Under the pieces are notes generated by a model, which saw only the letters and a program-made list of their open reading frames with translations, was not told where the DNA came from and did not search any database. This document shows, piece by piece, positions 44,325 through 58,036 of a DNA stretch of 64,000 bases. The stretch spans positions 7,900,417 through 7,964,416 of the forward strand of contig NC_045149.1 in NCBI RefSeq assembly GCF_008831285.2, in the 5' to 3' direction. Positions within the stretch are counted from its first letter, which is position 1, and each line of letters opens with the position of its first letter. The position numbers and the translations under genes were made by a program. The DNA comes from Nymphaea colorata. Its lineage: Eukaryota > Streptophyta > Magnoliopsida > Nymphaeales > Nymphaeaceae.

Positions 44325-46928
44325 TATTTTGGGTTCCAACAACTCCACTAGCTCATGTTTTCTTCCTAAAAAGAAACAAGTTGAGTTTTACTTTTATTGT
44401 CTCCATTGCTTTTTAACTTTATTTAACTTTATGGACAAGATGAGTCTTGTGACCCTTACCAAATAGCTAGGATGTGAAGGGTTCACATTTATGTGGGATT
44501 CAATTTCTACTAAATTCAACTTATTTGGATCATATTTGATTGCTTCCGATTCATTAAGACCCGACTTTGGACCTTACTTTTTGAAAAACTGAAGGTGACA
44601 TGCCGGAACTGGATTTGGATTTTATGAAACTACGTATTAAGTCAGATTTGAATTTCTTTACTGTAAATTCGGCTTTATAAACTTGAAATTGAATTGGTCA
44701 ATAGGATATATCTGATATTAAATCTACGGTTCTCAAATTCTAAAGATTTTAGATGGAGGGCAATATGTCTCCCAATCCTGCCCGACATGACATGACATAT
44801 CTGCATTACCAACATCATTCAAGAGTTCATTCGTGTTGCATTTCCTTTAAGTAATTAGTGATAAAGTTATATGTATGCGATACTATTCTATATATATATA
44901 TATATATATAGACACTCACACACACCCCTTCACTTGCATGTGGCTCCTAACTCCACCTAACCAACTAATTCGTTGAAGTCTATAGAACTGACATAGGCAC
45001 ACTTTCCCTTGGCTTTCACTATTAACTGCTGAGATCGAGCATCTGGACACTTGCTTTGATATGAGAGAGAGAGAGAGAGAGTGCAGTCAGTCACTAAACC
45101 CATTGATGCAACTTGATCAGCTTAATCGGTCAAGAGTGCATTTTGATTTATAACTACTTACAAGTTTATACCAATTTTTGTGTTGGTTTATATTGTATAT
45201 ATCTAGAGAGAGAGAGAGAGAGAGTGAGTGAGAAGCCACAGTAGCCATGTTCTCACTGTAGAAATTATGATCTAGTTTATAAATAAACACACACTAACCC
45301 TGTTCATATTGTAGAAATTATGATCCAGTTTCACTATTTATGTTCAACAAGCATATATAAAAGATCATATATCATTTACGGCTCTATTTGATCGACCCAC
45401 CATGTTAATTACTTTAAGTTCATTGTGACTGTCAGGCATCGTGTGACAAAATGAGCACTCTGTAAGTGTTCCATGAACTTACCACCAAGATTCGTAGAAC
45501 ACTAAAACTATTGTTTGATGAACTTGCCCCAATCTTTGAAACAAATTTATAAGTGTTTCGGCTGCCAAACACCGTTAAAAAGAACTAACCCCGAGCTTCC
45601 AAGGTTTGAGCATCAAGTCATGGCTTCACAATGCATGGAACAGAGGCCGATGAGGTCATTCTGCGGGCAGCATGCAGAAAGATTCCTTTTCCATGGTTTT
45701 CCTTTCAGACATAATTTCTCGTTTTCTGACGACGCTTCAGTGGGAAGAGTGGTTACAAGGAGTAGAAATAGTGACGTGAACAACCTCAGTCCCGCTCCAC
45801 CATTTTGAATTGCAGTTGGCACATCAATTACGAAGAGCTTATGTCTACCTTATGTTATAATTATATAAAGTACATTGACCTTATATTTCTAAAGTTTAGA
45901 TAATATATACCAACCTAATGGCACTATACTTCAGACTGCCGCTACCTTTAGGGGTTGTTTTGATAGCCTCGGGATTTGAAGAATCTTAGATTTAAGATCA
46001 AACCTTCTCCCCTTCAATTTTAAATCAAATCTTTTCTCAATGTAAAGTAGACCTTAGGTCTGACGTAAGGTCCTTCATTTGATGAAGCATGAAATTTACG
46101 ATGGATCTTTTGCCACATCAATAAGAGCATGTCACGTCATATCCATATCAAATCCACGAATTTCAAATCTCAAAGATGCCCAAAAGCAAGAATGACCATG
46201 TTAATCAGCATGACATCACATAGAATTTATTGGATTGACATTCGCGGTTGATGGCAATCTGGTTGAGAGAGAGAGAGAGAGAGAGATTTCATGTTTATCC
46301 TAAATGTGAAGGAAAAAGGTGGGGGCTACAGAATTAAGAAATTATAAACAATATTTCATTGCTAGTTGTGTTAGTTTAAAAGCATTTGCGTCTACTATAT
46401 AATATTGAACTTCCAATAATTGTTCAATATTGTAGACTATATAATGTTGAACAATTAAGTAGGCCGGCTACATACAAGAGGTTAATTTTTATTGGGCAAT
46501 GTTTTTTCAGTTCTGTTAATAAGTCAGCAGGTGTACTTGGGACCATGTATGGATTTGAAAGATGAATAAATAGACAAATAAAAAATGGTAGTTAGTTCGT
46601 GTTTTGAAATAAAGTGATATTCAATAGTTGATTTTTGGCTTGTCGTCTACATATAAAATCCAAGCTTTTAAAAGTTGACACTTGTTGGACCATTTCATCG
46701 GATACATCTAGCATCGGTGCCAAAGGAAGAGCCAGAATTTTTTTTCACGAGACACTAAATATATAGTCAACAAATTTTCATTTGGCTAACCTAGCTCTTG
46801 TGCGGCTATCCCCACATAAATCTAACATGTAAATGACAAGAAAGCCGATTTATATCTCTTATAGGCTGTTTGATAAGAAGTAACCTTTAGAACAAACATT
46901 CATAAGGCACATGCACAAAAAGTATTAT
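44323..46928. other. repeat-rich spacer without gene
   Basis: Microsatellites: (AT)n about 44891-44910, (GA)n about 45063-45081, 45205-45224 and 46265-46286. 45420-45570 is a family B relative. No coding region supported. Confidence 0.5.
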
Positions 46929-47198
46929 GGGGGTGTTTGGATTAACACTCTCATCTAATCCAGTTTTTTGAGATCTTTCTTTAAAGAAAATTAAATTTTT
47001 TAATGAATTTTAACAACTTGATTTGTCTATTTGGATGGCACGCACCAAATCTGCATAAATAACTTGAGAGGGGCCGGGGTTTTCACTCACTTTTTCAAAA
47101 CCAGCTACCAAAACTGAGTTTTCCTCAAACCCAGTTCTACTAGTATCTAAATTCTCGAAAGACCTAGTTAATTTTGAGGTATCATCCAAACGGCCTCC
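46929..47198. mobile_element. MITE with GGGGGTGTTTGGAT-type ends
   Basis: Left end GGGGGTGTTTGGAT (46929-46942); right end, complemented, GGAGGCCGTTTGGATGAT. Same end type as the element at 31079-31311. About 270 bp, no coding capacity. Confidence 0.6.
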
Positions 47199-49763
47199 AT
47201 GTTCTTGTTCTAAAATGTATGATAGAATTGCAAATGTTATTTCTAAGTCCAACAATTGACTGTTGAACATAATTATGCCGTGTTTGTTAGGACAATAACA
47301 CATATAATGTTGGCTTTTACTATTGTGCTTTGAGGTCCTCGATGGGGTTGGCACCATGGACGGGATGGGACTGTAGGTGGGCCAGTCTCCATTTCAAACT
47401 CCTCTGGCCAGCCATGAAAAATGCTGGTGCAGTTTAACTCATTTTAATTTTCGTGAACATATATAAGAAAAAGGTAAAAATTAATAGGCAAATCCATATT
47501 TTCTCAAGGTTAGATACACTAATTCATGAAAATTAATCGAAAAAATCATGACATTACAAAACTATTCTTAATATTATGTGCATTTTACGTGGTTGCATAA
47601 TGAGTCCAATAACTCCAGCTTGATCATCTATTAAACAAGCCATAGTTTTGTTTAGAAGTGAACTTGTGTGGCTAAAAAGGCCGTCATTTCACTGCAACTT
47701 AGAAACATGTAGAAAGAACATATGTAAAGTATCTTATTTATGTTAATTATTAAAAAAATAATTTTTAGTGTAGCCTGTGGGTGTTTGTGTAGTTAATAAA
47801 AAATAACAATTTTTTAGTTAATCAAAATAATCATGTCATATTTTGTACATGTCTCAGCTAAGTTTCAAGTTTCCATGAGTTTGAGTTTCAGGTGAGCAGG
47901 AAGTTAACAGCCTACCGATCCGAAGAAGATCTAAAGTCTGTCCCCTCCACCCCCACACCCTACCGCCAACCACCACCCTCCCCCTGGATCCTGAGTTGCA
48001 TCGGGACCTAGGTAGGCTATGGCACACCCACCAACTAGAGTGACGGGATCCCACCTTCAACAGACCAGGGGAGTAATATCGGTAAGAGTTAAACATGCAA
48101 CATGCCAGCTTGCGCCACCACACCAGCTATGTTACTCCCCTTGAGGCTCCCTTGAGTTTGAGTTAAGCTGATATGAAGCAAATAGATTTTGAGCTTGGCA
48201 CAAGCTCAAGCTGGTCTGGGCTAGCATAGCTCGATTTGAACTCTGTTAAGGGTGTTTGATTACTTCAAATTTAGATTCATGGATCTGATGTAGCATGATT
48301 TCACTAGTGTGGTAAAAGATCCACACTTAAATATTTAGCTCATAAAACTAAGAATCATAAGCCCAACTCAAGGTACACACTTAAAATCCTTATTCTACTA
48401 TGTGAGTTAAGAACAGGTTTAACTTAAGATCAAAAGGGAAGGGTTTGATCTTTGATATATCTCTCAAATCATGAGGACCTTATTCCACAATGGACCAAGA
48501 GCAATTAATTAGAAATGAACAAAGAAAAAGAAAACTCCCTTACTAATCTATCAATGGTCCAGAGGTGTGTAGCTTAGGTCATCGGACTTCTAGGCTGGTG
48601 AAAGTCTACATGGAAGTTTAATTTCCACGAGCACTACTTGTTTGTGTTGCAAGCGGTTGATGTGTGACATTTTAGTTGATAGATGTCTCGTTCTCCGCCT
48701 ACGTCTCAAAGCAGCCTTGGACTCATGAGCATGAGGGAAAGAAGAGGGGTTTCAACCTCTTCAGGGTATCTCCCCCACCACCCACCTCACCCCCACCCTT
48801 CTCTTCCTACTAATCTACAAGTATAACAGCTATTGCATTTCAATTTATATTCACTTTCTCATTAATTAACATGTACAAGAACCATATTTGAAGCAGTGAC
48901 ACGAGGATTTTTCAGTTAGGCCTCTAGTTTATTTTATTGTCTTACTAAAGGACATGATGTACCCATGTGCACTCCAATGCCTTCAGTTGTACTAGATCCA
49001 ACCCAGTGGTGTTCCTAATCGATAAAGTTTAACCATAAGTATTACCAAATGTATATAATAAACCAAACCACAGGATGTTGATGGCTTGTTATTGTATCTA
49101 TATCATGAATTTGCCTAAAAATTGAAGTAGATTCATAAAACACAATGCGACAATATTTCATTAATCTGTCTCATTCTCTGGCAGATTCATAAGATAATAA
49201 CAAATTGTTATTGTTACCAAATGACCTGTTAGGAGATCATTTGACAAATGAAACAATTTCATGAATCTATCTCAAAAGTTGGGGTGCATTCAGAACACAC
49301 TTCTTAAGGTGTTCCATGAATTTGCCACAATCTTTAGGCTATATTCATGAAACAGTTACATATTATTTTGTTTGCTAAACTGACCCTAAAGAACCGAAAA
49401 CACTAGACTCAATAGACCTAGTTACCTTTTCAAGAAGTAAAATTATTGTAAACATGCCATTCTGCTCGAATTGAATCGTAAGTCTAAGGAGCAATAGGTA
49501 TAAAAAATTTGAAATCTTTAAGGGGCTCCAATATGTAATGAGAAAAAATTCCCTTCAGTATCACTAGGAGAATAAACATTTTTTGTTTGTCTATATGGGC
49601 AATTGCCCACACCTGCCTCTGCCCGTGGACTCAATGGGTTTACATTTTCCTTCATTTTTTTTGAGCTCTTTATACAACTTTTCAGATTTCTGATCTTCTA
49701 CATAAAAGTCATACATATTCATTAACTTCGTTAATTTGCAAACGTTTCTTACTTGAGTCAGTC
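47199..49763. other. spacer with decayed repeats
   Basis: 48249-48500 begins GGTGTTTGATTACTTC like the MITE at 59756. 49100-49390 is repeat family B. 49590-49625 carries the GGGCAATTGCCCACACC block of family C. No gene seen. Confidence 0.45.
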
Positions 49764-49928
49764 GATTCTCTAAATCAAGAAAACTTAACGTGGGAGAATT
49801 ACCCTATGCAGTGAATGAGATTCTCTAAATCAAGAAAAGTTGACGTGGGAGAATTACCCTACGCAGTGAATGAAATTATCTAAATCACGAAAAGTTAACG
49901 TGGGAGAATTACCCTACGCAGTGAATGG
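49764..49928. repeat. tandem repeat, 3 x 55 bp
   Basis: Units start at 49764, 49819 and 49874. Each has TCTAAATCAxGAAAA, AACGTGGGAGAATTACCCTA (GACGTGGG in copy 2) and GCAGTGAATG. Only a few mismatches between copies. Confidence 0.95.
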
Positions 49929-50204
49929 GATTGCATGCAAGTTTGTGAACCCCTGGACAAAGTTTAACTTGAAAACCTTTGCAAATTAAAAAAAAAAAAA
50001 AGCTAAAACTCATTCATTTGCAAATTTGAAAATGGACCACCAGAGATCTTAGTGGACATCATCTCATATATTTGGGGATCAGATATATGCCATTGTTGCT
50101 GCTAAAATTCTTAGACGCTCCAGAGATTGGACCTAGGATGCTACCTAAGCAGTTCTAGAAGATGATAGTAATTGGACAATGAACTTTTCAACTTATAGTT
50201 ATCG

Positions 50205-50490
50205 GGTCGGCCTGCTAGCGAGTACCTGGTACTCAGCCCAATAATTTATGGGGTTGGCCCGATAAGCCCTGGTGGGCTCGATGAAAATTTTTTAAAATGT
50301 ATTTTATTAATTTTTATATATAATTATAATATTTTATTACGAATAATTATATTTATATGTTATTTTATATTAAATATATATATTAATTTAATCGGGCCGA
50401 ACTCGGGCTTAGGTTTTAAGAATTGGGCCAAGCCTGAGCCCAGGTTATAGATGTCAGGCTGGCCAGATGCCCATGCTTAATTGAATCAGT
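50205..50490. repeat. GC-armed, AT-cored dispersed repeat, copy 2
   Basis: Arms rich in GGGCTCG/CGGGCC/GGGCCAAGCC flank an AT-rich centre, similar in make-up to 27277-27480. Confidence 0.45.
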
Positions 50491-51693
50491 AGTTTTGTTC
50501 TTATAAGTTTGTTGCTCGTGTGAAATTTATTTATTTAAACTCGGGGTGCTCAACTTATATGGGTCAGTGTGGCACTCAAATTATAACTGTTCGTGGTATC
50601 TATTCATGTTTACTTTATATTTTAGCAATGAGACATGGATTTTTGCATACAAGTAAATAATTCTTATACTAAGGAGGATGTAACGTAATTTGCAACGTAT
50701 CCAAGTTAACGTCCAAAATCTAAATCCAAGTCAAATGACGCCTCCTTGGAAGCCCAATCTATTTAAATATTTTCAAACCCTGACCATGTTGTCACATGCA
50801 GAACACGATCCGATTGGCTACTTACAACTAAAAAAAGTTTTCAAACATTTACATTTTCCATTTTGGTGAGTAAAAGACGCTTCAAAGGGCATGAATAAGG
50901 CTGCTTTGGGACTTGGGTGGATTGTACCATACCTGTCAACTAGAGTATTGCACTACCGTTGTTTGCAGAGTAACACCTACGGGAATCTGACTGACGACTC
51001 AACTCTTACTGGTCCACCAATACGACCAGCTGTGCTCTGTGCCTTGGGACCATTTACATTTTCCATTAAAACAGGAACACATCAATGAGGAAATACCAAA
51101 AGCCCACTAATCTATAGTGCCTCCCTCCTCCAAGCTGACACTGTCATTTAACTAAAAAAAAAAAAGTTTTTAATGAGTTTTCAAAACATAGTTTTTTTTT
51201 TTTGTTTTTTTTGGTTTGGGTGACACACCAAAAACGAAAAACCCATCAAATGATGAATAATCTCATGGGGTCAGGTTTTTTCATTCTCTTTACAAGCAAA
51301 AACTAAATCATCTTCAAAGCCACTTTTGGTAGAACTCAAACATTTTGAAAGCAAAAATCATGCAAGCACCACTTAATTTTGGAGGAACTTGGTTTGGATC
51401 CCCAATGCTTTTTTTTTTTTAAAAAAAGCTGTATTTTAGATGTGTCAAACAAACACCAAAACCAATTTATGTAGTTTTCACAAAACAACAAAACCCAAGA
51501 GCCCCATCAATCTTTATTAATAACATGCTTTGCTTAGGTGCTAATATGGTTTTGAGAGGACCGCATGGAAGTATGAAAAAAGGGGCAACAAGTACAAAGA
51601 CAACAGCAGTCGTTAGGTGGGATGCGTCCGGGAACTTGTTAAACAGATGGCAGCCGGCCAAGGCACGGCGAGTCCATCTCGAGGCTTCCGGTA
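50491..51693. other. spacer upstream of MEX1
   Basis: AT-rich; 51165-51420 resembles a decayed MITE of the TTTGGATG class. No gene supported. Confidence 0.45.
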
Positions 51694-51900
51694 ATGGATC
51701 TGCCACGGCGCTTCAGGGGATTCGAACCCTGCACGTTTCCACTGCCGGATCCTCCTTTAAACCAGGGTTCCTTTTTGTACACTCCACTAGTCTCTGGCCG
51801 CCGCACCCACACCGGTCTGCCTGGCTCAGGTGGGCTTCGACTATTCCGGCCGCAGACTGGTAGGTGCGCCCGCTCCCACTATCAAGCCTCGCTCGGCTCG

Positions 51901-54900
51901 ATGGAGGCAGCGGCCGTGCCCCTCCTTCTGTCTCCCCGCCGCCCCTTCAATGCTGCCCTCGTCAAGCCTTTCTCCTCGGCCACTCTGACAGCCCGCCGCC
52001 GGCCACCGCCCCATTCGCTGAGAGTGCTTGTAGGATTCCGCCTTCTTTCCGGCCTTTCCCGGACTACCTTCTGCTGCAGGATCAATGCCTCCTCCGATTC
52101 CGGGAGCTCTTTCCTGGATCATGCTAGCGGCAAGGTCGTCCGGACGTTGTCGAATTGGTGGTGCTTCTTCTTCTTCTTATTCTTATTGTGGTCGTCAAAT
52201 TGATACTGTATTGTCGATCGGACGATGAACAGGAGGAGGAGGAGGGGAATGCGAAGGGATCTGGCCGGTCCGGGCGGAGCTACGAGGAGTCGGAGTCGGT
52301 GCGGTGGGACGCGTTAACGGCGAAGTTCGCTGGCGCGGCGAACGTGCCGTTCTTGCTGCTCCAGCTGCCGCAGATCGTGCTGAACTGCCGGAACCTCATG
52401 GCGGGCAACGCGCGCGCCCTCTTTGCGCTGCCCTGGATCGTGAGTTCCTTGACGTTTTTCCTTTTCCTTTCTCTGCATGTTTCCTCGTTCCTTGTCTCTT
52501 TCCGTCTGTTGGTTTCTGTTTGGTTGGTTTAATTCCTCAAGACCCTGTGGTTTCATGGCTGTGGCTTCTTTGTATCTGCACTCAACTCGACGGCTTTCGT
52601 TTTTTTCTTCTATTTAGTACACGCCTGTTTGAGATAAGCTCCGAACTTAGATATATTTGCCCATTTTTCGAAAATCTAATATTTTGGTATTCCATATTGG
52701 TTCTTGCCTTGTGGTTCTTTCCTAAACTTCCTCCCAAATTTTGTCAAACAGACTGACTGAAATGCTACCTTTTGATTGTCGATGGAAGTAAGTCCAGCCA
52801 TTCCGCTTAGACAGTCACAGAATGACATTTACAAACGGTTCCGCTGGAAACGAGCGGATCAGTGGACCAGGAAGACAAACACAGTTTCGCGCCGCGTTTG
52901 TTTGCCATGGAATTGGTGTGCGTTCATTGGCGTTCCGGAACGGCAGAGTTTCTGGTCCTCGTTCCGCCGCCATTGAAACGCCGTCTTCATGTCTTTAATT
53001 TGATTTCCTTCATATCCCTCTTACCTGCTTACCACTTTTAGTGGTCATATGGTACTGCTGCAGTTCAGTACAGGTCATGTCAATTGGTTTAAATGGCTAA
53101 GTGATTCCATGAAATCAACATGTTGGCCTCTTTGTACGTGAAGGACTACAACGAATTATTTACTTATCACTAATTTAACCGTTGCCTGGTGATTTCTTCC
53201 TTTTTCCTTAGAACTTGTAAGATGCATTGGTACGAGTAAGATGAAAAACCTGGATCAACTCCCAACTGTCCTTCTTCACCATCGGCGGTTGTCTTGATTT
53301 GCATCGTCGACTAGAGGCATGACCTGAATTTTCATCTCCCAGAGCCTCTTCATTATTAGCATTTCAAGTGTGTTCCTGCACAAATATTTGTGGGTAAAAA
53401 ATATTTCTTTGTAAACATTTTCTCAGTGATCAGTTTGGCTGCATATGACGTCCATGGATGCATGGCACTGTCTTATGACTTTCTTTTCATGCTCCACTTG
53501 TACTTGTTAATGTTTCATTAAAACTTTCTTGAACGTTTATATTTCATTTCCTACAGTGCTTCATGTATCCGCTGTTCATATCAGCTATGGTCTAACAATG
53601 CTTCTAGTGGCTCAACAAAAAGTATATGGTCTGCAGGGAATGTTAACTGGGTTGCTGGGAAACCTTTGTTTGGTTTCTTATTTTGCCAAGAAAAAAGAGA
53701 CAGAGGCTGTTCTGGTTCAGACATTGGGCGTGCTCTCAACTTATGTAGTTATAGTTCAACTCGCTCTGGCGGAAGCTATGCCTCTCCCTACCTTCATAGC
53801 CACTTCAGCTATTGTAGCATGTGGAATGTTTCTAAATTTTTTATATTATTTCAGACTTCTTCCTCTTTTTATTTGGAGATGCTGGGAGGATTTCATTACT
53901 ATCGGTGGCCTTTCAGTTCTTCCACAGGTACATTCGCCATTGTGGATTTCTTCTTTGTTGTACGTTATTATGAAATTAAGCTTTTGAGAGTAACCATATC
54001 AATATCCAACCATAACCCCTCAAAACCTTAAAAAAATGGCCATCAGTTGCTCAAAACAACGGACTCTTTTGTCACTTATTATGCGATTATTTGGGTTCTT
54101 TCATTTTCTTTTTCTGTCTTCTGTTGTCTTCCATGTATGCTAATGTATTAATCTGATCAATCAGGTTATGTGGTCGACTTTTGTTCCTTACATTCCGCAA
54201 AGCATCTTGCCTGGGGCTGTTGCCTTTTCTGTTGCAGTTATTGCAGTCTTAATGGTGAGTTTTTCTTGCATAATGCTCCTTCTGATGGCTCAGTCCTGTT
54301 CTTGGTGCTACTTATCTGAGTCGGTTCCTGTGTGGTTATGAGCAGCCAAATCAATTTGAGAGCTGTCCTGTGTTAGTGTTCCCAACTCTCCTGATTTGAT
54401 TCCGACTGCTCAACTATTAAAGGTGACTTCAATTGGTCCTCTGGTCACGTATAAGCCCAAATTAGCTCAATTCATACATGGGGAAGAGACCAGCATTTTT
54501 TTTTTGTTTGATTGGTTTGGACTACGTAGTTTCTCATGGATGCACTTGGCTGAAGATCTCATCTTTTAACAGCTTGTCGATCTAGCCATGATATTCCTGG
54601 TCATGCAGTACGGATTTTTTTCTTGGCCAACTCTTCCTTTTCTATTTGAGCGCCTGAGCTCCTTCTTGTGGTTGTTTCTGAAGATCGTATCATAGTTATT
54701 AGTTATTCATTTTGTAATGCCTCATATCATAAATACGAGTAGACACTAGACAACTCGTTTCAGTTTTTTATTTTATACAGTTATTTTGAGCCCCTGACAT
54801 TTTCGTTAGTTCAAATTTGCAGGAACGCACTGGGAAACTTTCTGATGCTGGTGCGAGTTTCGTCAGTTCTATTTCTGGATGGACAGCCACTTTGCTTTTC

Positions 54901-56835
54901 ATGTGGATGCCTGTCGCACAAATGGTGCAGCTTTCCCTTTCAGAATTTAAATAAAGAGTTTCGCTGCTTATATTTTGACTAATATTTCCTGGAGAATTCT
55001 TCTCCTACGTTTATATCATACTTGCAGTGGACAAATTATCTCAATCCAGACAATATTAGAGGCTTATCGGCTTTCTCAATGCTGCTTTCTATGGTTGGTA
55101 ACGGGCTTATGATTCCACGTGCACTTTTTATACGTGATCTCATGTGGTAAGCTCTAATCATTATTAGTCTTTCTTTTCATGGATATTATCTAACTGCAAA
55201 ATGCAAGATGTAGACTTTGAATTCATCTCAGCCCAATTTAGAACGAATTAACAATCAGCTTCACAATGAGATGGTGCACTTTCTACCAGTCATTGGAGGA
55301 CCTTAAGAACCTCAGAGGCTCGATCAGGAAGCATAAACTGTGGTATTTCACTGTATTAGAAAAGTACACCCTAAAATGTGGATCATTGTGCATAACCATG
55401 AATCTGGAATTGTGAAATCTGTTCTTGATAGTTCATTAGTGGCACCATGAAATTGTTATCCTAAATACATGGTTCTATTACCTTGGCTTGTAAATTTATC
55501 GGTGAGTAAATGTGGAAGCTGTTTGCATGTCCACAAAATGCGTTGCAGGTTTACTGGATGTACATGGGCTTCTGTCTTGTATGGGTGGGGCAATTTGATC
55601 TGCATGTACTGGTAAGACTATTTACCAATAAGTCAATGGTTTATCACTTGAATCTTCTGTAAGTTGCAGTTCTTCTGTAATATTGTCCTTAAACAATGGC
55701 TGCAGTTTCAAAAGCATCAGCTGGAAGTTGTTTTATGCTGCGACACTTGGTTTAATTACATGGATAGGTATTTCTTCTACTGTTTTTTGTTCAAACTACT
55801 TTTATTCAGTATCCATATTTGTTGGCCGAACTATCAAGTTTTTTCTGTAGATAGTGTGTGATTGCCTCATTTTGTTCAAAGTGGACGTTGTGTTCTCTTT
55901 TCTTGTTATTATTGAAAAATAGAATAAAACCTGGTGCTTCTATTTTTCTTTTTCATGGATTCTGATTGATTGCGGTGAACGTCTTAGATATCTAGTGAGT
56001 GTTGTTGCACCAGAAAGTTAAACGATGTCTTGATTTTTCTTCTCAAACCATTTTGATAAAATGTGTCAAGCAAACTAAACGCAACTGCTACAGAAACAAA
56101 TTTACTTAATAAACGAAAGTAGAAAGTTAGAAACTTGTCACATGAATTGAGGGGAAGTTTGTTTTGTTCTTAACTTAGAATCCTAAGGTTTAAGATAGAG
56201 ATATTGAGAACGTTTGGTGGCACGGGTGTTGTGTGCTGAAGTGGCCCGCAGTCCTCCAACAATGGACGAAGGAGTGCACAGAACTTGCATTTTGTGTGTT
56301 CCAGGTTCAACAGACTATGGCAGAACGAGGTGAGATGAGTGCTCCATTTTCGCTTGGAGCTTCCATTCTACTCGAGGGAAACAGCACCGCAGGAAGAAGA
56401 GGGCGTGCTGGCCTGTTTCTGGAGCACCGGGAACAAGATGTTCCTGTTCTGCGTCTTCCAGTACTGTACTGGTTACGTGTTGTTAGGCCAGGAGTTTGGT
56501 TCACATTCAGCAATTTCCTCTGCACAGAATACCTTCTTGCATGTTTGGTGAACATCCCTTTATAGAGAGAGATTTGGTATTATTGTACGTCCTTTCAAAT
56601 CTTATGGGTTTGGCTTTGATCCTAGAACTTCTCCATATAAATTGGTCATAAACATGCGACCTTTTCTGGAAAAAATTCTTGGCATGTTTTGGTCTAAAAC
56701 AGTCTTTTCATTCGTTTCATTTCAGGAGTTACCTTCTGGAGAGACACCACAGTCTATGGTTACAGTTCTCCTGCCTTGTCATTAAGAGACTTGATTTCAG
56801 GACGTCGTGTTCGAGGTAACGAGATCACTTCATAG
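51901..56835 (+). CDS. MEX1: MEX1 maltose exporter of the chloroplast envelope
   Basis: Exons: 51901-52134, 52233-52439, 53637-53927, 54165-54254, 54823-54924, 55028-55146, 55549-55611, 55706-55767, 56726-56835; 425 residues (Arabidopsis MEX1 about 415). MEX1 carries maltose out of the chloroplast during night-time starch breakdown. The first 78 residues look like a plastid transit peptide (Ser/Pro/Arg-rich, few acidic residues). The mature part has the family's motifs: WDALTAKFAGAANVPFLLLQ, LPWIGMLTGLLGNL, KETEAVLVQTLGV, WEDFITIGGLSVLPQVMWST, GWTATLLFMWMPVAQMWTNY, LNPDNIRGLSAFSMLLSM, NGLMIPRALFIRDLMW, AATLGLITWIG. The last exon (VTFWRDTTVYGYSSP) is recognised by its WRD...YG signature; large open frames at 56233-56565 are intronic. 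The start is a choice: an in-frame ATG at 51694 would add 69 residues. The exon 1/2 junction is the least certain. Confidence 0.94.
52440..53636 (+). other. MEX1 intron 2, 1.2 kb
   Basis: Donor ATC|GTGAGT, acceptor GTCTGCAG. No gene or repeat recognised inside. Confidence 0.65.
55768..56725 (+). other. MEX1 intron 8, about 1 kb
   Basis: Donor ATAG|GTATTT, acceptor ATTTCAG. Contains chance open frames of up to 110 codons that do not resemble MEX1. Confidence 0.7.
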
Positions 56836-58036
56836 AGTACTGCTAATGCCACGCAATAGAGGATATCCGTTTGGCACGCAAATGTTCATGTCCAAGCACA
56901 AATTTGTGTTCATGGAAGTCATATCTCTCTGTTGATGTGGGCAAGACATTGAAGAGCATTCTATAGTTGTAATTTGGGGAAATAGCACATTTAGTCCATT
57001 TTAATTGTTATCAAGACTTCGTAGGAACTGCAATTTGTTGTTTTTTCGGGGGCAAAAGCAACTCTTTCAAGTGTAAGTACAACAGGGCTGGCAATGAATA
57101 GGAAAAAAATGTTAGACATGAATGAATCTTGAACTAACGTGAAATAGAAACAAACAAAGAACATAGCAAGTGCTTTGTGAAGAAGCAAGTCAAGAAAGTA
57201 CAAATGCCTATGCACATGAGACTCCTATAAACTTCTTGCAATCAAATTCAATTCATCATCTCTTTTGCTTCCGGGCGGCAAGTCTAGTTGAACAACTTGT
57301 ATGCTTCACTGGTTACAACCGAAAAGGAGAATTTGCCTAATTCAAGTAGATGTATATCATACTCAGCACGCGACGGTCTACTTTTGGTCATAGTTGGTCG
57401 GAGTGGATATTATCTTTAATTTGCAGTTGCCCAGGAGCTGAGTTCATCTTTCAGTCATTAGGTAAGAAGTTCAACCGTTCGGTTGACGACCAAAAGCCAG
57501 AATGCGTGAGGGGTTAAGACCTGAAACGATTGGCAGGGGAGATGGCATGAATTGCATTGTTGATATGTTGGGCCTGTCCTTACTGATCTTTGAATCACAT
57601 ACTCAGTTACCTGCTTTTGGTATCTCTAATATGTTTTCAGTTCTCAGTACAAGTGTGATCTCGCTATCTGTCTATCTATATAATCTCCACATGCACAAAA
57701 AAAAAAAAAAGAATACCGATCTCTTTGCAATCCAGTAATAGCATTAAGATATCTTCCCTCAACCTATTACAACCAACTCTTCTATTGTAATCCTATAATC
57801 CAATAAACACTTTACTCTGTATGTATGTATTTATACACGTATTCGATGACAGACACGAAGGAACCAGTATACCAAGGCGGACAGTTGCTTGCTTTGCAGC
57901 CAAAACCTACGGCTTAGACCTTGTGAGACCTTCTGAAGAAACAAGGAAAAGAAAAAGGACTTAAATGCTGAAAAAAGGGAAAAGAGAAGAAACCCCAGAG
58001 CATCGGCATCGTCTTCTTCATCACTCGCACCCATCC
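56836..58036. other. convergent spacer between MEX1 and the unknown minus-strand gene
   Basis: Probably the MEX1 3' UTR at the left and the 3' UTR of the minus-strand gene at the right. A short poly(A) run lies at about 57697-57710. No gene seen. Confidence 0.45.

Noticed and set aside
51705-51735. tRNA-like T-arm (complement GGGTTCGAATCCCC)
   Set aside because: No matching acceptor stem, D-arm or anticodon arm upstream on that strand; lies in the MEX1 upstream region.
56233-56565. 110-codon frame near the 3' end of MEX1 as the last exon
   Set aside because: It does not match the MEX1 C-terminus; the WRD...YG exon at 56726-56835 does and keeps frame.
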